Positions 1 to 7,993 of a stretch of 14,050 nt of DNA are shown piece after piece (the stretch's first letter is position 1; every line of letters begins with the position of its first letter). The DNA is from Campylobacteraceae bacterium. Its GTDB lineage: Bacteria > Campylobacterota > Campylobacteria > Campylobacterales > Campylobacteraceae. Location of the stretch: contig JAAYLJ010000109.1 in assembly GCA_012521935.1 (NCBI GenBank), positions 1-14,050 on the forward strand, in the 5' to 3' direction. A program made the position numbers and the translations under genes. The notes below the pieces were generated by a model, which saw nothing but the letters and a program-made list of their open reading frames with translations, was not told where the DNA came from and ran no database searches.

Positions 1-794
1 ATTCTTCCAAGCAAAGCTGACATTTCAGCACCTGATTGTGAAAATCTAAAGATATTATCAATAAACATTAAAACATCTAATCCCATCTCATCTCTAAAGT
101 ATTCAGCCATTGTAAGACCTGTAAGAGCGATCCTATTTCTTGCCCCTGGTGGTTCATTCATCTGTCCATAGCATAGGGCAACCTTATCTAATACATTTGA
201 ATCTTTCATCTCATGATATAAGTCATTTCCCTCTCTAGTTCTCTCACCAACACCTGCAAAAACTGAGTATCCGCTATGTTTAAAGGCAACATTATGAATA
301 AGTTCCATAATAATTACTGTCTTTCCAACTCCAGCTCCACCAAAGAGTCCTACTTTTCCACCCTTAGCATATGGGGCTAGTAAATCTACAACTTTAATCC
401 CTGTTTCAAAAATTTCTGATTTTGTACTTTGATCTTCAAAAAGTGGTGGATCTCTATGGATTGACCATTTAGTTTCACTCTCAATTGCTGGTCCCTCATC
501 AATCACTTCGCCAATAACATTTAAAATTCGTCCCAATACTTTTTCGCCAACAGGCACTTGTATTGGAGCTCCTTTGGCTACTGCTTTAGCTCCTCTTGTT
601 AATCCCTCACTCATATCCATAGCAATTGTTCTAACTCTATTGTCACCTAGATGAGCAGCTACTTCTAAAATCAAGGTAGCATCTACATCTTCTACTTTAT
701 AGTTTACTTCTATGGCTTCATTTATTTCAGGTAGGTATCCTTCAAAGTCAACATCGACTACAGGGCCCATGACCTGACTTACAATTCCATTCAT
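1..794 (-). CDS. atpD: F1 ATP synthase subunit beta (partial, C-terminus off the left edge)
   Basis: Catalytic beta subunit of the F1 sector, which makes ATP from ADP and phosphate at the cytoplasmic face of the membrane. The 264 visible residues start MNGIVSQVMGPVVDVDF. They hold the N-terminal beta-barrel and much of the nucleotide-binding domain: Walker A GGAGVGKT at residues 152-159, then GVGERTREG with the catalytic glutamate at about 184. The C-terminal helical domain with the DELSEED region lies outside the window. The ATG at 794 has TAAAGGAG about 8 nt upstream, and the gap to the atpG stop is 31 nt. It is the last visible gene of the ATP synthase operon; atpC (epsilon) is expected next but cannot be seen. 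Identification is certain from the motifs and operon position. Confidence 0.98.
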   Translation of the reverse strand, partial: MNGIVSQVMGPVVDVDFEGYLPEINEAIEVNYKVEDVDATLILEVAAHLGDNRVRTIAMDMSEGLTRGAKAVAKGAPIQVPVGEKVLGRILNVIGEVIDEGPAIESETKWSIHRDPPLFEDQSTKSEIFETGIKVVDLLAPYAKGGKVGLFGGAGVGKTVIIMELIHNVAFKHSGYSVFAGVGERTREGNDLYHEMKDSNVLDKVALCYGQMNEPPGARNRIALTGLTMAEYFRDEMGLDVLMFIDNIFRFSQSGAEMSALLGR

Positions 795-825
795 TGAACG
801 CTCTCCTTTAGTAATTCGCAATTAT

Positions 826-1710
826 TTATTTTAATGACTCAACACCACTAATGATTTCAATTAACTCTGTTGTAATTGACTCTTGTCTAGCTTTATTATA
901 AGCAATATTTAACGCCTCAACTCTCTCTTTAGCATTATTTGTTGCACTATCCATTGCTTGCATTCTTGCACTATGCTCAGCTGCTAAAGAGTCAATTAAC
1001 GCATAGTACATATTGTATTCAAAATACTTTTGCATCAACTCTTCTAAAATTTTTTCATCGCCTTCTGGCTCAAATTCCATTAAAGATAGCGAGCTATCAT
1101 CTGGTTTTTTTGGCGGCTCAACTGGTACAATATCGTTTATTTTTAACTCTTGAGATATCATATTTAAATAACCATTATGGACTAAAACAACTCTATCTGT
1201 TTTTCCAGAATTAAAATCCTCAATAGCGTCAATAATGATCTCTTGAGCTTTTTCATAAGATGGATTTGAGCTTACATTTTGATAAGTTTTCAACAGTTCT
1301 ATATCTTGAAAATTAAAAAACTCTATCCCTTTTCTACCAACCGCTCTTAATCTAACTTTTATGCCCTTACTCTTGTACTCTTCCATTAGTTTTTTTACTC
1401 TTTTTATGGTTTGCGCATTAAAGCCACCACAAAGTCCTTTATCGGCAGTTACAAAAATTATATCTACCATTTTTAGATCTTCATTTTGTTGGAAAAAACG
1501 ACTCTCTAATTTTTCGGTTGAGTATTGGGTAATTTTAAAAGCGATTTCTGAAAGAACTTCATTGATTTTGATTGCATAAACTCTTGATTGTTTTGCAACC
1601 TCTTCAGCTTTACGAAGCTTTGCTGTTGAGACTAGCTTCATAGCTCTAGTTGTTTTTTCAGTATTTTGAACGCTTCTAATCTTTCTTTTAATCTCTTTTA
1701 AATTTGCCAT
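826..1710 (-). CDS. atpG: F1 ATP synthase subunit gamma
   Basis: Central rotor shaft of F1, coupling rotation of the c-ring to catalysis in the alpha3beta3 hexamer. The 294-residue protein has the expected long N- and C-terminal helices. The N-terminus is MANLKEIKRKIRSVQNTEKT followed by TRAMKLVSTAKLRKAE. The C-terminus, from about MQAMDSATNNAKERVEALN on, is the conserved gamma segment. A central Rossmann-like part contains VTADKGLCGGFN. Length is normal. The ATG at 1710 has AAGGA upstream, overlapping the atpA stop; the intergenic gap is 9 nt, so translation is probably coupled. It lies between atpA and atpD, the universal order. Confidence 0.98.
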   Translation of the reverse strand: MANLKEIKRKIRSVQNTEKTTRAMKLVSTAKLRKAEEVAKQSRVYAIKINEVLSEIAFKITQYSTEKLESRFFQQNEDLKMVDIIFVTADKGLCGGFNAQTIKRVKKLMEEYKSKGIKVRLRAVGRKGIEFFNFQDIELLKTYQNVSSNPSYEKAQEIIIDAIEDFNSGKTDRVVLVHNGYLNMISQELKINDIVPVEPPKKPDDSSLSLMEFEPEGDEKILEELMQKYFEYNMYYALIDSLAAEHSARMQAMDSATNNAKERVEALNIAYNKARQESITTELIEIISGVESLK

Positions 1711-1719
1711 AAATTTTCC

Positions 1720-3237
1720 TTACTTGACTGAAAAAGTTGCTTTAAAGTCGTTTAGTGCCTTTGTAAGTAAATTTTCAATCTCAGAATCTAAAGCTTTTTT
1801 TGTTCTAATTTGCTCTAAAATTTCTGAATATTTTGCTTCAATAAATGGGTAGAGTTCATTTTCAAACTTACCCACTTCGCTTACATCTATATCATCTAAA
1901 TAACCCTTTGCCCCAGCAAATATGATTAAAACTTGTTTTTCAACTGGAAGTGGGGAGTAAGGAGGTTGCTTTAATACTTCAACCATTCTTTGTCCTCTTT
2001 CAAGTTGTCTTCTACTAGCTTCATCCAAATCACTTGCAAATTGTGCAAAAGCTTGCAACTCTCTATACTGCGCTAAATCAAGTCTTAATGTTCCAGAAAC
2101 TTGCTTAATAGCCTTAATTTGAGCAGCTCCACCAACCCTTGAAACAGAGAGCCCAACATTAATTGCTGGTCTAATTCCAGAGTTAAAAAGATCAGATTCT
2201 AAAAATATTTGGCCATCAGTAATAGAGATAACATTTGTTGGAATATAAGCTGAAACATCACCTGCTTGAGTTTCAATAATTGGGAGTGCAGTAAGTGAGC
2301 CTCCGCCTAGTTCATCATTAACTTTAGCTGCTCTTTCTAATAGTCTTGAGTGAAGATAAAATACATCCCCTGGGTATGCTTCACGACCTGGTGGTCTTCT
2401 TAAAATTAGCGACATTTCTCTATACGCAACTGCGTGTTTTGAAAGATCATCATAAATAATTAGTGCGTGTCTTGAATTGTCTCTAAAATACTCTCCCATT
2501 GTAACGCCAGCATAAGGAGCTAAAAATTGCAGTGCAGCTGAATCGCTTGCTCCAGCATTTACTACTATGGTGTAATCCATCGCACCATGCTCTTCAAGTT
2601 TTTTTACAACTTGAGCAACGGTTGATTGTTTTTGTCCAACTGCTACATAAATACATACAACATCTTCACCTTTTTGGTTAATGATTGTGTCAATTGCAAC
2701 TGTAGTTTTTCCAGTTTGTCTATCTCCAATAATGAGCTCTCTTTGCCCTCTACCAATTGGAACAAGAGCGTCAATCGCTTTTAATCCAGTTTGTAGTGGC
2801 TCATGAACTGATTTTCTTGCCATGATTCCTGGAGCTTTTTCTTCAACAAATCTTGTTTCACTAGCTTCAATTGGACCTTTTGCATCAATTGGATCTCCTA
2901 GCGGGTTTACAACTCTACCAATTAAAGCATCGCCTACAGGAACTCTTAAGAGTTTTCCCGTTCTTTTAACAACAGAGCCCTCATGAATCCCTTTTCCAGT
3001 TCCCAAAATAACGATACCAGCACTGGATTCTTCAAGGTTTAAAGCCATTCCTCGCTCACCATTTTCAAACTCAACCATCTCTCCTGCCATTACATTTTTT
3101 AGCCCATAAACATTGGCAATTCCATCGGCAGTTGAGATTACTTTGCCTGTCTCTTCAACATCAACGCTTAAATCAAAATTTTCTATACGTTCTTTAATGA
3201 TTGAACTGATCTCATCAGCTTTCATTTTTGCTCCCAC
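1720..3237 (-). CDS. atpA: F1 ATP synthase subunit alpha
   Basis: Non-catalytic nucleotide-binding subunit of the F1 hexamer, 505 residues, of normal length. Seen in order: N-terminal crown barrel; Walker A GDRQTGKT at residues 171-178; Walker B region ALIIYDDLSKHA at about 258-269; ATPase alpha/beta signature PAINVGLSVS at 357-366, followed by the arginine finger R367; and a C-terminal helical domain. The start is taken as GTG at 3237 (MGAKMKADEISS), because AAGGAG sits 7 nt upstream and homologues from memory begin similarly. An ATG four codons in (3225), preceded by GGGAG, is an alternative. The gap to atpH is 27 nt. Confident. Confidence 0.98.
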   Translation of the reverse strand: MGAKMKADEISSIIKERIENFDLSVDVEETGKVISTADGIANVYGLKNVMAGEMVEFENGERGMALNLEESSAGIVILGTGKGIHEGSVVKRTGKLLRVPVGDALIGRVVNPLGDPIDAKGPIEASETRFVEEKAPGIMARKSVHEPLQTGLKAIDALVPIGRGQRELIIGDRQTGKTTVAIDTIINQKGEDVVCIYVAVGQKQSTVAQVVKKLEEHGAMDYTIVVNAGASDSAALQFLAPYAGVTMGEYFRDNSRHALIIYDDLSKHAVAYREMSLILRRPPGREAYPGDVFYLHSRLLERAAKVNDELGGGSLTALPIIETQAGDVSAYIPTNVISITDGQIFLESDLFNSGIRPAINVGLSVSRVGGAAQIKAIKQVSGTLRLDLAQYRELQAFAQFASDLDEASRRQLERGQRMVEVLKQPPYSPLPVEKQVLIIFAGAKGYLDDIDVSEVGKFENELYPFIEAKYSEILEQIRTKKALDSEIENLLTKALNDFKATFSVK

Positions 3238-3264
3238 GAATACTCTCCTTAATGTTGTATCTAT

Positions 3265-3795
3265 TTAAATTGCTTTTAAAATATGCTCAGCCATTTGTGC
3301 TTTTAATCTATCTAAAGAAAAACTAACCTCTACGCCCAAATCTTCAAATGATATTCTAATGCCAGGAAAATCACTCTTTTGATTTTTTAAAACTATTTTT
3401 GCATCAAACTTTTTACTAAAACTCTCTTCTAGTTGCCCTAACTGTTCATTAGAGAGTTCAAAAATTCCCTCAACTGCGCCTTGGTAGCTATTTTCTTGCA
3501 AAGAGAGTTGATACTCTAACTCATCTTTAATGTCTGGCACAATAGACAATCTTCCATTTTCGCTCAAAAGCTTTATGAGGTTAATCAGTTTTTTTGAAGG
3601 ATTTTCAAAAAGAGATAAAATAAGCTCCTCTTTTTTCTCATTTGAAACATCAGGTGATTCTAAGATTGTGCTTAGTTTTTTAATCTTAAAGCAAGAACTT
3701 GCTTCATCAAAAGCTTTTAGAGTGAGTTTTATCTCATTAGTATCCATACTTTTAAGTAGTGCATTTGTATATTTTTTTGCAATAAGTTCTCTCAT
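3265..3795 (-). CDS. atpH: F1 ATP synthase subunit delta
   Basis: Delta (OSCP-like) subunit joining the top of F1 to the peripheral b/b' stator. The 176 residues start MRELIAKKYTNALLKS, the typical delta N-terminal helix (family pattern A-x-x-Y-A-x-A-L). They end in a segment rich in beta-strand residues (KIVLKNQKSDFPGIRISFED), as in other delta C-terminal domains. The family is poorly conserved, so operon position between b and alpha adds much to the call. The ATG at 3795 directly follows the atpF stop with no gap, and an AAGG motif within the end of atpF probably serves as its ribosome binding site, implying coupled translation. Confidence 0.93.
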   Translation of the reverse strand: MRELIAKKYTNALLKSMDTNEIKLTLKAFDEASSCFKIKKLSTILESPDVSNEKKEELILSLFENPSKKLINLIKLLSENGRLSIVPDIKDELEYQLSLQENSYQGAVEGIFELSNEQLGQLEESFSKKFDAKIVLKNQKSDFPGIRISFEDLGVEVSFSLDRLKAQMAEHILKAI

Positions 3796-4299
3796 TTAAG
3801 CAACCTTTTTCAGTACTATTGAGACAAACTTCTCTTGATCTATACTAATGACATCTTCTTCAAAAATTTCATTTAAAACCTCAGAAACTACCTCTCTAGT
3901 CATTCTTCGTCTTTCAATTTCAATCTGCTCGCTATGAGATTTTTCCATACTCTCAAGCTCTTTTGCTAAATCTTCCTCAAAGCGCTTTTTCAAAGTTTCA
4001 ACCTCTTTTTTTGCCACTTTTTTTATTGATTTAGCGCTACTTTTAGCCTCTTCAACCTTTAAAATAGCCTCTTCTTTATTTGATTTTGACTCTTTTAATT
4101 TGATTTGAATAGAGTCTAATTTTTCAGCGATTGTATTTAATCGCTTAAAATAGAGTCCTTTTAATGGTTCTGCTATTAGGTAGTAAAGAATTGCTGCAAA
4201 AATTGCAAAGTTAATGGCCCTAGGCACAATGTCATACTCTGCACCACTTGAAGCTAGCAGCGCTCCAGGAACCGCAAGTAGTAGTAAAAAATATCTCAT
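3796..4299 (-). CDS. atpF: F0 ATP synthase subunit b
   Basis: Peripheral-stalk subunit b, anchoring F1 to the membrane. The 167-residue protein begins with a hydrophobic, signal-like stretch (MRYFLLLLAVPGALLASSGA, residues 1-20). A second membrane segment follows at about 27-43 (NFAIFAAILYYLIAEPL). After that comes a long Lys/Glu-rich coiled coil (about 50-150), the dimerisation stalk. The double hydrophobic N-terminus with a conserved P-R-x-I-N-F motif is what I recall for b subunits of this class. The ATG at 4299 has AAAGG upstream; the gap to the atpF' stop is 10 nt. It is expected to pair with b' encoded just upstream. Confidence 0.93.
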   Translation of the reverse strand: MRYFLLLLAVPGALLASSGAEYDIVPRAINFAIFAAILYYLIAEPLKGLYFKRLNTIAEKLDSIQIKLKESKSNKEEAILKVEEAKSSAKSIKKVAKKEVETLKKRFEEDLAKELESMEKSHSEQIEIERRRMTREVVSEVLNEIFEEDVISIDQEKFVSIVLKKVA

Positions 4300-4309
4300 C
4301 TGCTGCCTT

Positions 4310-4733
4310 TTATATTTGATTTAATTTTGCTTTTATGCCCTCTTTATATAGAGGCATTTGAGCTAAAAGCCCATTTTTAAACTCAACTCTTTCGCTATTT
4401 AATCCTTTAAGAAAGACTGTGTACTCTTCTTCAAGCTCAGATTTGCGTTCATCTGTCTTCTTTTGTGCATACTCTTTAGCCTCTTCTATTGCTAAAGATC
4501 TTAAAGAACTAGCCTCAGTTTTTGCATCTTTTATTATCTGTTTAGCTTCATCTAAATAGATTGAAACATCATCACTATTTTTTGCTAGCATTTTCATAAT
4601 CAATTGCAATAGATTCATCTCTATTTTTCATAAAATCTAATAGTGGTTTGTAGAGTATCTTGTTTAGTATGTACATTGAAACTAAAAAGATAATTACTGT
4701 AGTTGTTAGCAGCAGCGGACTAATATTTAACAT
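4310..4733 (-). CDS. atpF': F0 ATP synthase subunit b' with an apparent 1-nt frameshift
   Basis: Second stator subunit (b') of the peripheral stalk, present in two reading frames. Frame 1 opens at ATG 4733, with AAGGAG 10 nt upstream. It encodes MLNISPLLLTTTVIIFLVSM and then YILNKILYKPLLDFMKNRDE, the single membrane anchor and start of the helix, and ends at TAG 4575-4577 after 52 residues (4575-4733). The coiled-coil part (NSDDVSIYLDEAKQIIKDAK onward) continues in the +1-shifted frame to TAA at 4310. The switch falls at an A6 run (coding strand, positions 4583 to 4578). With one A fewer the gene reads through as 140 residues, the usual length for this family. A start at ATG 4618 would give a 102-residue protein lacking the anchor and is not credible as the native product. 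Sequencing error, real mutation and recoding are all possible. Confidence 0.88.
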
Positions 4734-4788
4734 GACAAAAGATCTCCTTTAATTTTGCAAATATTATTAAATTAGCGTAAAACGGCGG

Positions 4789-4816
4789 ATTTTAACATAG
4801 CTATAGTAAAAGTTAA
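4789..4816 (-). promoter_or_regulatory. Candidate promoter of the ATP synthase operon
   Basis: In the 97-nt gap between parB and atpF', the minus strand carries TGTTAAAAT (4797 to 4789). This is an extended -10 (TG-n-TAAAAT) matching the A-rich sigma70 -10 of Campylobacterota. A weak TTAACT lies 16 nt upstream. Transcription would start near 4783, giving a leader of about 50 nt before atpF'. The gap is the largest between rpmA and atpD, which supports a separate ATP synthase transcript. No hairpin terminator for parB is seen here, so read-through from parAB is also likely. Confidence 0.42.
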
Positions 4817-4830
4817 TTAAAATTTAAAGT

Positions 4831-5679
4831 TTAAATTCCTAGCTTTTCTCTTAATAGCTTGATTTCATCACTATTTTTAAACAATATTGTTAAAGATTTT
4901 TCTGTAATTTTAGTTTTAAATCCAAAATTTGACAATTTTTCACTCATCGTTTGGATTTCATTTGGTATATTTTTTACCTTTTTTTCATCTTTATTCTTAT
5001 GAGACTTTAAGTTTTTTACTAAAGCTTCAGTCTCTCTAACACTTAATCTATTTTGAATGATTTTACCAACTATGCTCTTTTCATCCATAGCAGGCAGTCC
5101 AACAAGTACTTTTGCATGTCCTTGTGAAATTTCACCATGCTTTAAAAGCTCTTGGCTCTCTTTACTAAGCAAAAGAAGTCTCATGGTATTTGTAATTTGA
5201 GCTCTACTTTTATGAATGATTTCAGATAGCTCTTCTTGGGTTATATCATACTCTTGGATTAGCTCTTTATAGGCATTGGCTAACTCTATTGGATTTAAAT
5301 CTTCTCTTTGAATATTTTCAATAAGAGCAAGCTCTCTTAAGTTTTCAGACTCAATATCTGCTACTATGGCTTTTATCACGCTAAAGCCAGCTAGTTTAGT
5401 CGCCCTTAAGCGCCTCTCTCCTGCGATTAACATATAGCCATCATCTTTTTGGATGACTATAATGGGTTGCAAAAGTCCATGTTTTTTAATTGAAGATGAG
5501 AGATCTTCTAACGCTTCTTTGTCAAAATATGCTCTTGGTTGGTATGGGTTTGGTTGGATTAAGTCTATATCTATCTCACGAACTAAATCATCACTATCTT
5601 TTTTAAAATCTTTCCTATATGCCTCTTCTACATCTTCAAAAATAGCTCCAAGTCCTCTTCCTAGTGCTTTTTTTGCCAT
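4831..5679 (-). CDS. parB: Chromosome-partitioning protein ParB
   Basis: Centromere-binding CTPase clamp of the ParABS chromosome segregation system, 282 residues. The N-terminal tail carries the ALGRGLGAIF motif (residues 5-14), typical for chromosomal ParB and used to stimulate ParA. The ParB/Srx-like CTP-binding domain shows NPYQPR (44-49), GERRLRA (88-93 region) and ENIQREDLNPIE (121-132). A helix-turn-helix follows at about 146-168 (ITQEELSEIIHKSRAQITNT), then a linker and a C-terminal dimerisation segment. ATG 5679 lies 1 nt after the parA stop with no strong Shine-Dalgarno, suggesting translational coupling. I found no canonical parS palindrome (TGTTTCACGTGAAACA) in the window, so its site should lie elsewhere. 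Confidence 0.97.
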   Translation of the reverse strand: MAKKALGRGLGAIFEDVEEAYRKDFKKDSDDLVREIDIDLIQPNPYQPRAYFDKEALEDLSSSIKKHGLLQPIIVIQKDDGYMLIAGERRLRATKLAGFSVIKAIVADIESENLRELALIENIQREDLNPIELANAYKELIQEYDITQEELSEIIHKSRAQITNTMRLLLLSKESQELLKHGEISQGHAKVLVGLPAMDEKSIVGKIIQNRLSVRETEALVKNLKSHKNKDEKKVKNIPNEIQTMSEKLSNFGFKTKITEKSLTILFKNSDEIKLLREKLGI

Positions 5680-5680
5680 C

Positions 5681-6463
5681 TTAGCTCGCTAGTATCGACT
5701 GTGCAAGATTTTGATATGCAACAGAGCCAGGAGATTTAATGTCATAAAGAATTATAGGCTTACCAAAACTAGGGGATTCAGCTAATTTAACATTTCTAGG
5801 AATAACAACATATTCATCTTCATTAGCAGTAAAAAGTTTATTTTTAAAATGCTGCTTTAAGTCTGCAAAAACCTGTTTTGATAGGTTGTTTTGAGTACTA
5901 AACATTGTTGGCAAAAAGCCTTTAATTTCTAATTTTGGATTGATTGTTCTTTTAATTAATTTAACTGTATTTAAAAGTTGCGCTAACCCCTCAAGTGCAA
6001 AAAATTCGCATTGAATTGGAATGATAATTGAGTGTGCAGCACTTAATGCGTTTACAGTGATACTTCCAAGTGCTGGCGGAGAGTCTATGATGATAAAGTC
6101 ATATTGATCTTTAATCTCTTCTATTTTTGTCTTTAAAACTAACTCTCTTCCTTTTGTTTTATTGTCATAAAACTCTTTTTCAACACCTACTAACCCAATA
6201 TTTGATGGGGCGATATGAAGTGTTGGAAGTGAGGTTTTTAAAATGATTTGGGATAGTTTTTTGCGATCTATTAAGACATGATATATGTTAAATTCATAAT
6301 CATTTCTACTAAATCCCATTCCTGTTGTAGCATTAGCTTGCGGATCAATATCAATGAGTAAAACTCGCTTCTCTGCAACAGCTAATGAAGCAGCTAAATT
6401 TACCGCTGTAGTTGTTTTCCCTACGCCACCTTTTTGATTGGCAATTGCAATTATCTCACTCAT
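5681..6463 (-). CDS. parA: Chromosome-partitioning ATPase ParA (Soj)
   Basis: Walker-type ATPase that binds DNA non-specifically and moves ParB-parS complexes during chromosome segregation. It is 260 residues, the small chromosomal type without an N-terminal helix-turn-helix. Visible motifs are the deviant Walker A KGGVGKT at 11-17 with signature lysine K11, Walker A' LLIDIDPQAN (35-44), and Walker B IIIDSPPALG (124-133, D127). The start ATG overlaps the birA stop by 4 nt (ATGA), and an AAAGGG lies too far upstream to be an ideal ribosome binding site, again implying coupling. The plasmid family also has ParA proteins, but pairing with a chromosomal-type ParB next to the ATP synthase operon makes the housekeeping role firm. 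Confidence 0.97.
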   Translation of the reverse strand: MSEIIAIANQKGGVGKTTTAVNLAASLAVAEKRVLLIDIDPQANATTGMGFSRNDYEFNIYHVLIDRKKLSQIILKTSLPTLHIAPSNIGLVGVEKEFYDNKTKGRELVLKTKIEEIKDQYDFIIIDSPPALGSITVNALSAAHSIIIPIQCEFFALEGLAQLLNTVKLIKRTINPKLEIKGFLPTMFSTQNNLSKQVFADLKQHFKNKLFTANEDEYVVIPRNVKLAESPSFGKPIILYDIKSPGSVAYQNLAQSILAS

Positions 6464-7095
6464 CGTAAATTATGTACCCTTTTACCATTGATTATTATCG
6501 AACCATCTTCACACAGTTGTGCACTTGATAGTGAGATCGCTCTCCCCTCAAGATGAGATGAGAAAATCTTACTTTGAGAGAATTCTATCTCATATTTACT
6601 AAATATATCCTTCCATGATGGAAGCACTACTAAAGTTTCCTTAATTTTTTCAATTAATTCTAAAGGGGTGATTTTAATATCTAAAGTGCCATAAGATTCG
6701 GATGAAAGGGCTAGATTTATGCCCGTTGATATTACTATATTTTCACCTTTTTTGCTCCCCATTAATCCGCCAATTTTTAAATGATTTAAATAAAAATCAT
6801 TTGGCCATTTAAGCCATACTTTCGAGCCACAAGAGGCTAAAATCTCCTTTATTATCATGCCAAAATATATTGATATTGAAGCTATTGGTAAATCATTTGG
6901 TAGCTGTTTCCTTTCTACACAAATAGATAAATGCAAGTTTCCCTCAAAGCTTTCCCAAAAATTACCCCTGCTGCCTATTCCAGCACTTTGAGTCTTTGCC
7001 CATACAATAAATGGGGGATTTTTGAGTTTTTTTTCTATTAAGCTTAAAGTATAGGCATGAGTAGATTTTATTTCATCAAAAAAGATTATCTCCAA
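6460..7095 (-). CDS. birA: Biotin--protein ligase (BirA, catalytic domain only)
   Basis: Activates biotin to biotinyl-AMP and transfers it to a lysine of the biotin carrier protein, needed for acetyl-CoA or pyruvate carboxylase. It is about 211 residues, so the N-terminal DNA-binding domain of E. coli-type BirA is absent and it should not act as a repressor. Motifs: TQSAGIGSRGNFW (residues 35-47, the biotinyl-AMP loop), KWPND (96-100), KIGG (lysine about 107) and GINL (125-128). The frame is open to a GTG at 7098. I prefer TTG at 7095 (MEIIFFDEIKST) because AGGAG then stands 5 nt away rather than 2. It overlaps the fmt 3' end by 20 nt and the parA start by 4 nt. The C-terminal SH3-like domain is short but present. 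Confidence 0.9.
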   Translation of the reverse strand: MEIIFFDEIKSTHAYTLSLIEKKLKNPPFIVWAKTQSAGIGSRGNFWESFEGNLHLSICVERKQLPNDLPIASISIYFGMIIKEILASCGSKVWLKWPNDFYLNHLKIGGLMGSKKGENIVISTGINLALSSESYGTLDIKITPLELIEKIKETLVVLPSWKDIFSKYEIEFSQSKIFSSHLEGRAISLSSAQLCEDGSIIINGKRVHNLR

Positions 7096-7993
7096 CACCT
7101 CTCCTAAAGCCTTTTAAAAACTCAGTTGCTTGCATTGCATTTTTGCTAGGCATTTGAACACTTTTTATCTTTAGTGAACCTTTTTTTGTAGTTATAGTGA
7201 TGCTATCTTCATTAATATTTAAAATTTGGCCTAAGACTTCATACTCTTTCTCATCATTAACAAGCTCACACTCTAAAATTTTTAATCCATTTTCAAAAAA
7301 TATCCCAGGCCAAGGAGTTAAAGCCTTAAAATGAGAGTAGATTTTTTTAGCACTCCAGCTTAAAAAGATTAATCCATCCTCTTTTTTTATCTTTGGAGCA
7401 TAAGATGAAAGCACATGGATTTGATCTAGTGGCTCAATGTTTTCATACTCATTTAATATTTTCAAAATTAAAGATGAAGCAATATTGGAGAGTTTTTCAA
7501 AAAGCTCTAAAGAGTTATTATCTTGAATTTTTAAGTATTTAAAGCCTAAAATTTTCCCAGTATCTAACCCTTCATCCATAAGCATTGCTGTAATTCCACT
7601 ATATTTTTCATCATTTAAAATAGCAGATTGGATTGGACTTGCGCCTCTATATTTTGGAAGTAAAGATGCGTGAAGGTTAATGCAAGGCGCTATGCTTAAA
7701 ATCTCTTTTGGCAAAATTTGTCCATAAGCAGCTACAATGATAAAATCTGGCTTTAACCTTTGCAAAATCTCTATATTTTCACCATCTCTTAGCCTGTTTG
7801 GTTGATATAGTTTAATTTTTGGAGCATTTTCCATCTGCCAAAGTTTAACGCTTGGTGGGGTTAGGGTTTTTTTTCTACCTACTGGCTTGTCTGGCTGAGT
7901 AAAAATTGCCACAATTTCATATTTTTTATCTTGAGAGATTGAGTTTAAAATCTTGGTAGCATAATTAGGAGTACCCATAAAAACTACTCTCAA
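7076..7993 (-). CDS. fmt: Methionyl-tRNA formyltransferase
   Basis: Transfers a formyl group from 10-formyl-tetrahydrofolate to initiator Met-tRNA in the cytoplasm. It has 305 residues with an N-terminal formyltransferase domain: RVVFMGTPNYA (2-12); catalytic N106 and H108 in NLHASLLPKYRGASP; D144 in LDTG. The C-terminal tRNA-binding barrel follows (about 205-300, with LTPWPG). The start is TTG at 7993, overlapping the proB stop (TTGA), with AAGG 6 nt upstream. A later ATG at residue 6 would cut the first beta-strand and is rejected. An A8 tract lies in the coding strand (7867-7874), but the frame stays intact. TTG use and overlap suggest modest, coupled expression. Confidence 0.95.
   Translation of the reverse strand: MRVVFMGTPNYATKILNSISQDKKYEIVAIFTQPDKPVGRKKTLTPPSVKLWQMENAPKIKLYQPNRLRDGENIEILQRLKPDFIIVAAYGQILPKEILSIAPCINLHASLLPKYRGASPIQSAILNDEKYSGITAMLMDEGLDTGKILGFKYLKIQDNNSLELFEKLSNIASSLILKILNEYENIEPLDQIHVLSSYAPKIKKEDGLIFLSWSAKKIYSHFKALTPWPGIFFENGLKILECELVNDEKEYEVLGQILNINEDSITITTKKGSLKIKSVQMPSKNAMQATEFLKGFRRGVGDNLF

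Noticed and set aside
4310..4618. A stand-alone 102-residue protein starting at ATG 4618.
   Set aside because: It is the coiled-coil half of b' read from an out-of-frame ATG; no Shine-Dalgarno precedes it and its first 12 residues do not belong to the family. The true start with membrane anchor is at 4733.
7867..7874. A8 tract in the fmt coding strand as a phase-variable switch.
   Set aside because: The frame is intact, the gene is housekeeping, and runs of this length are expected in AT-rich coding DNA with Lys codons.
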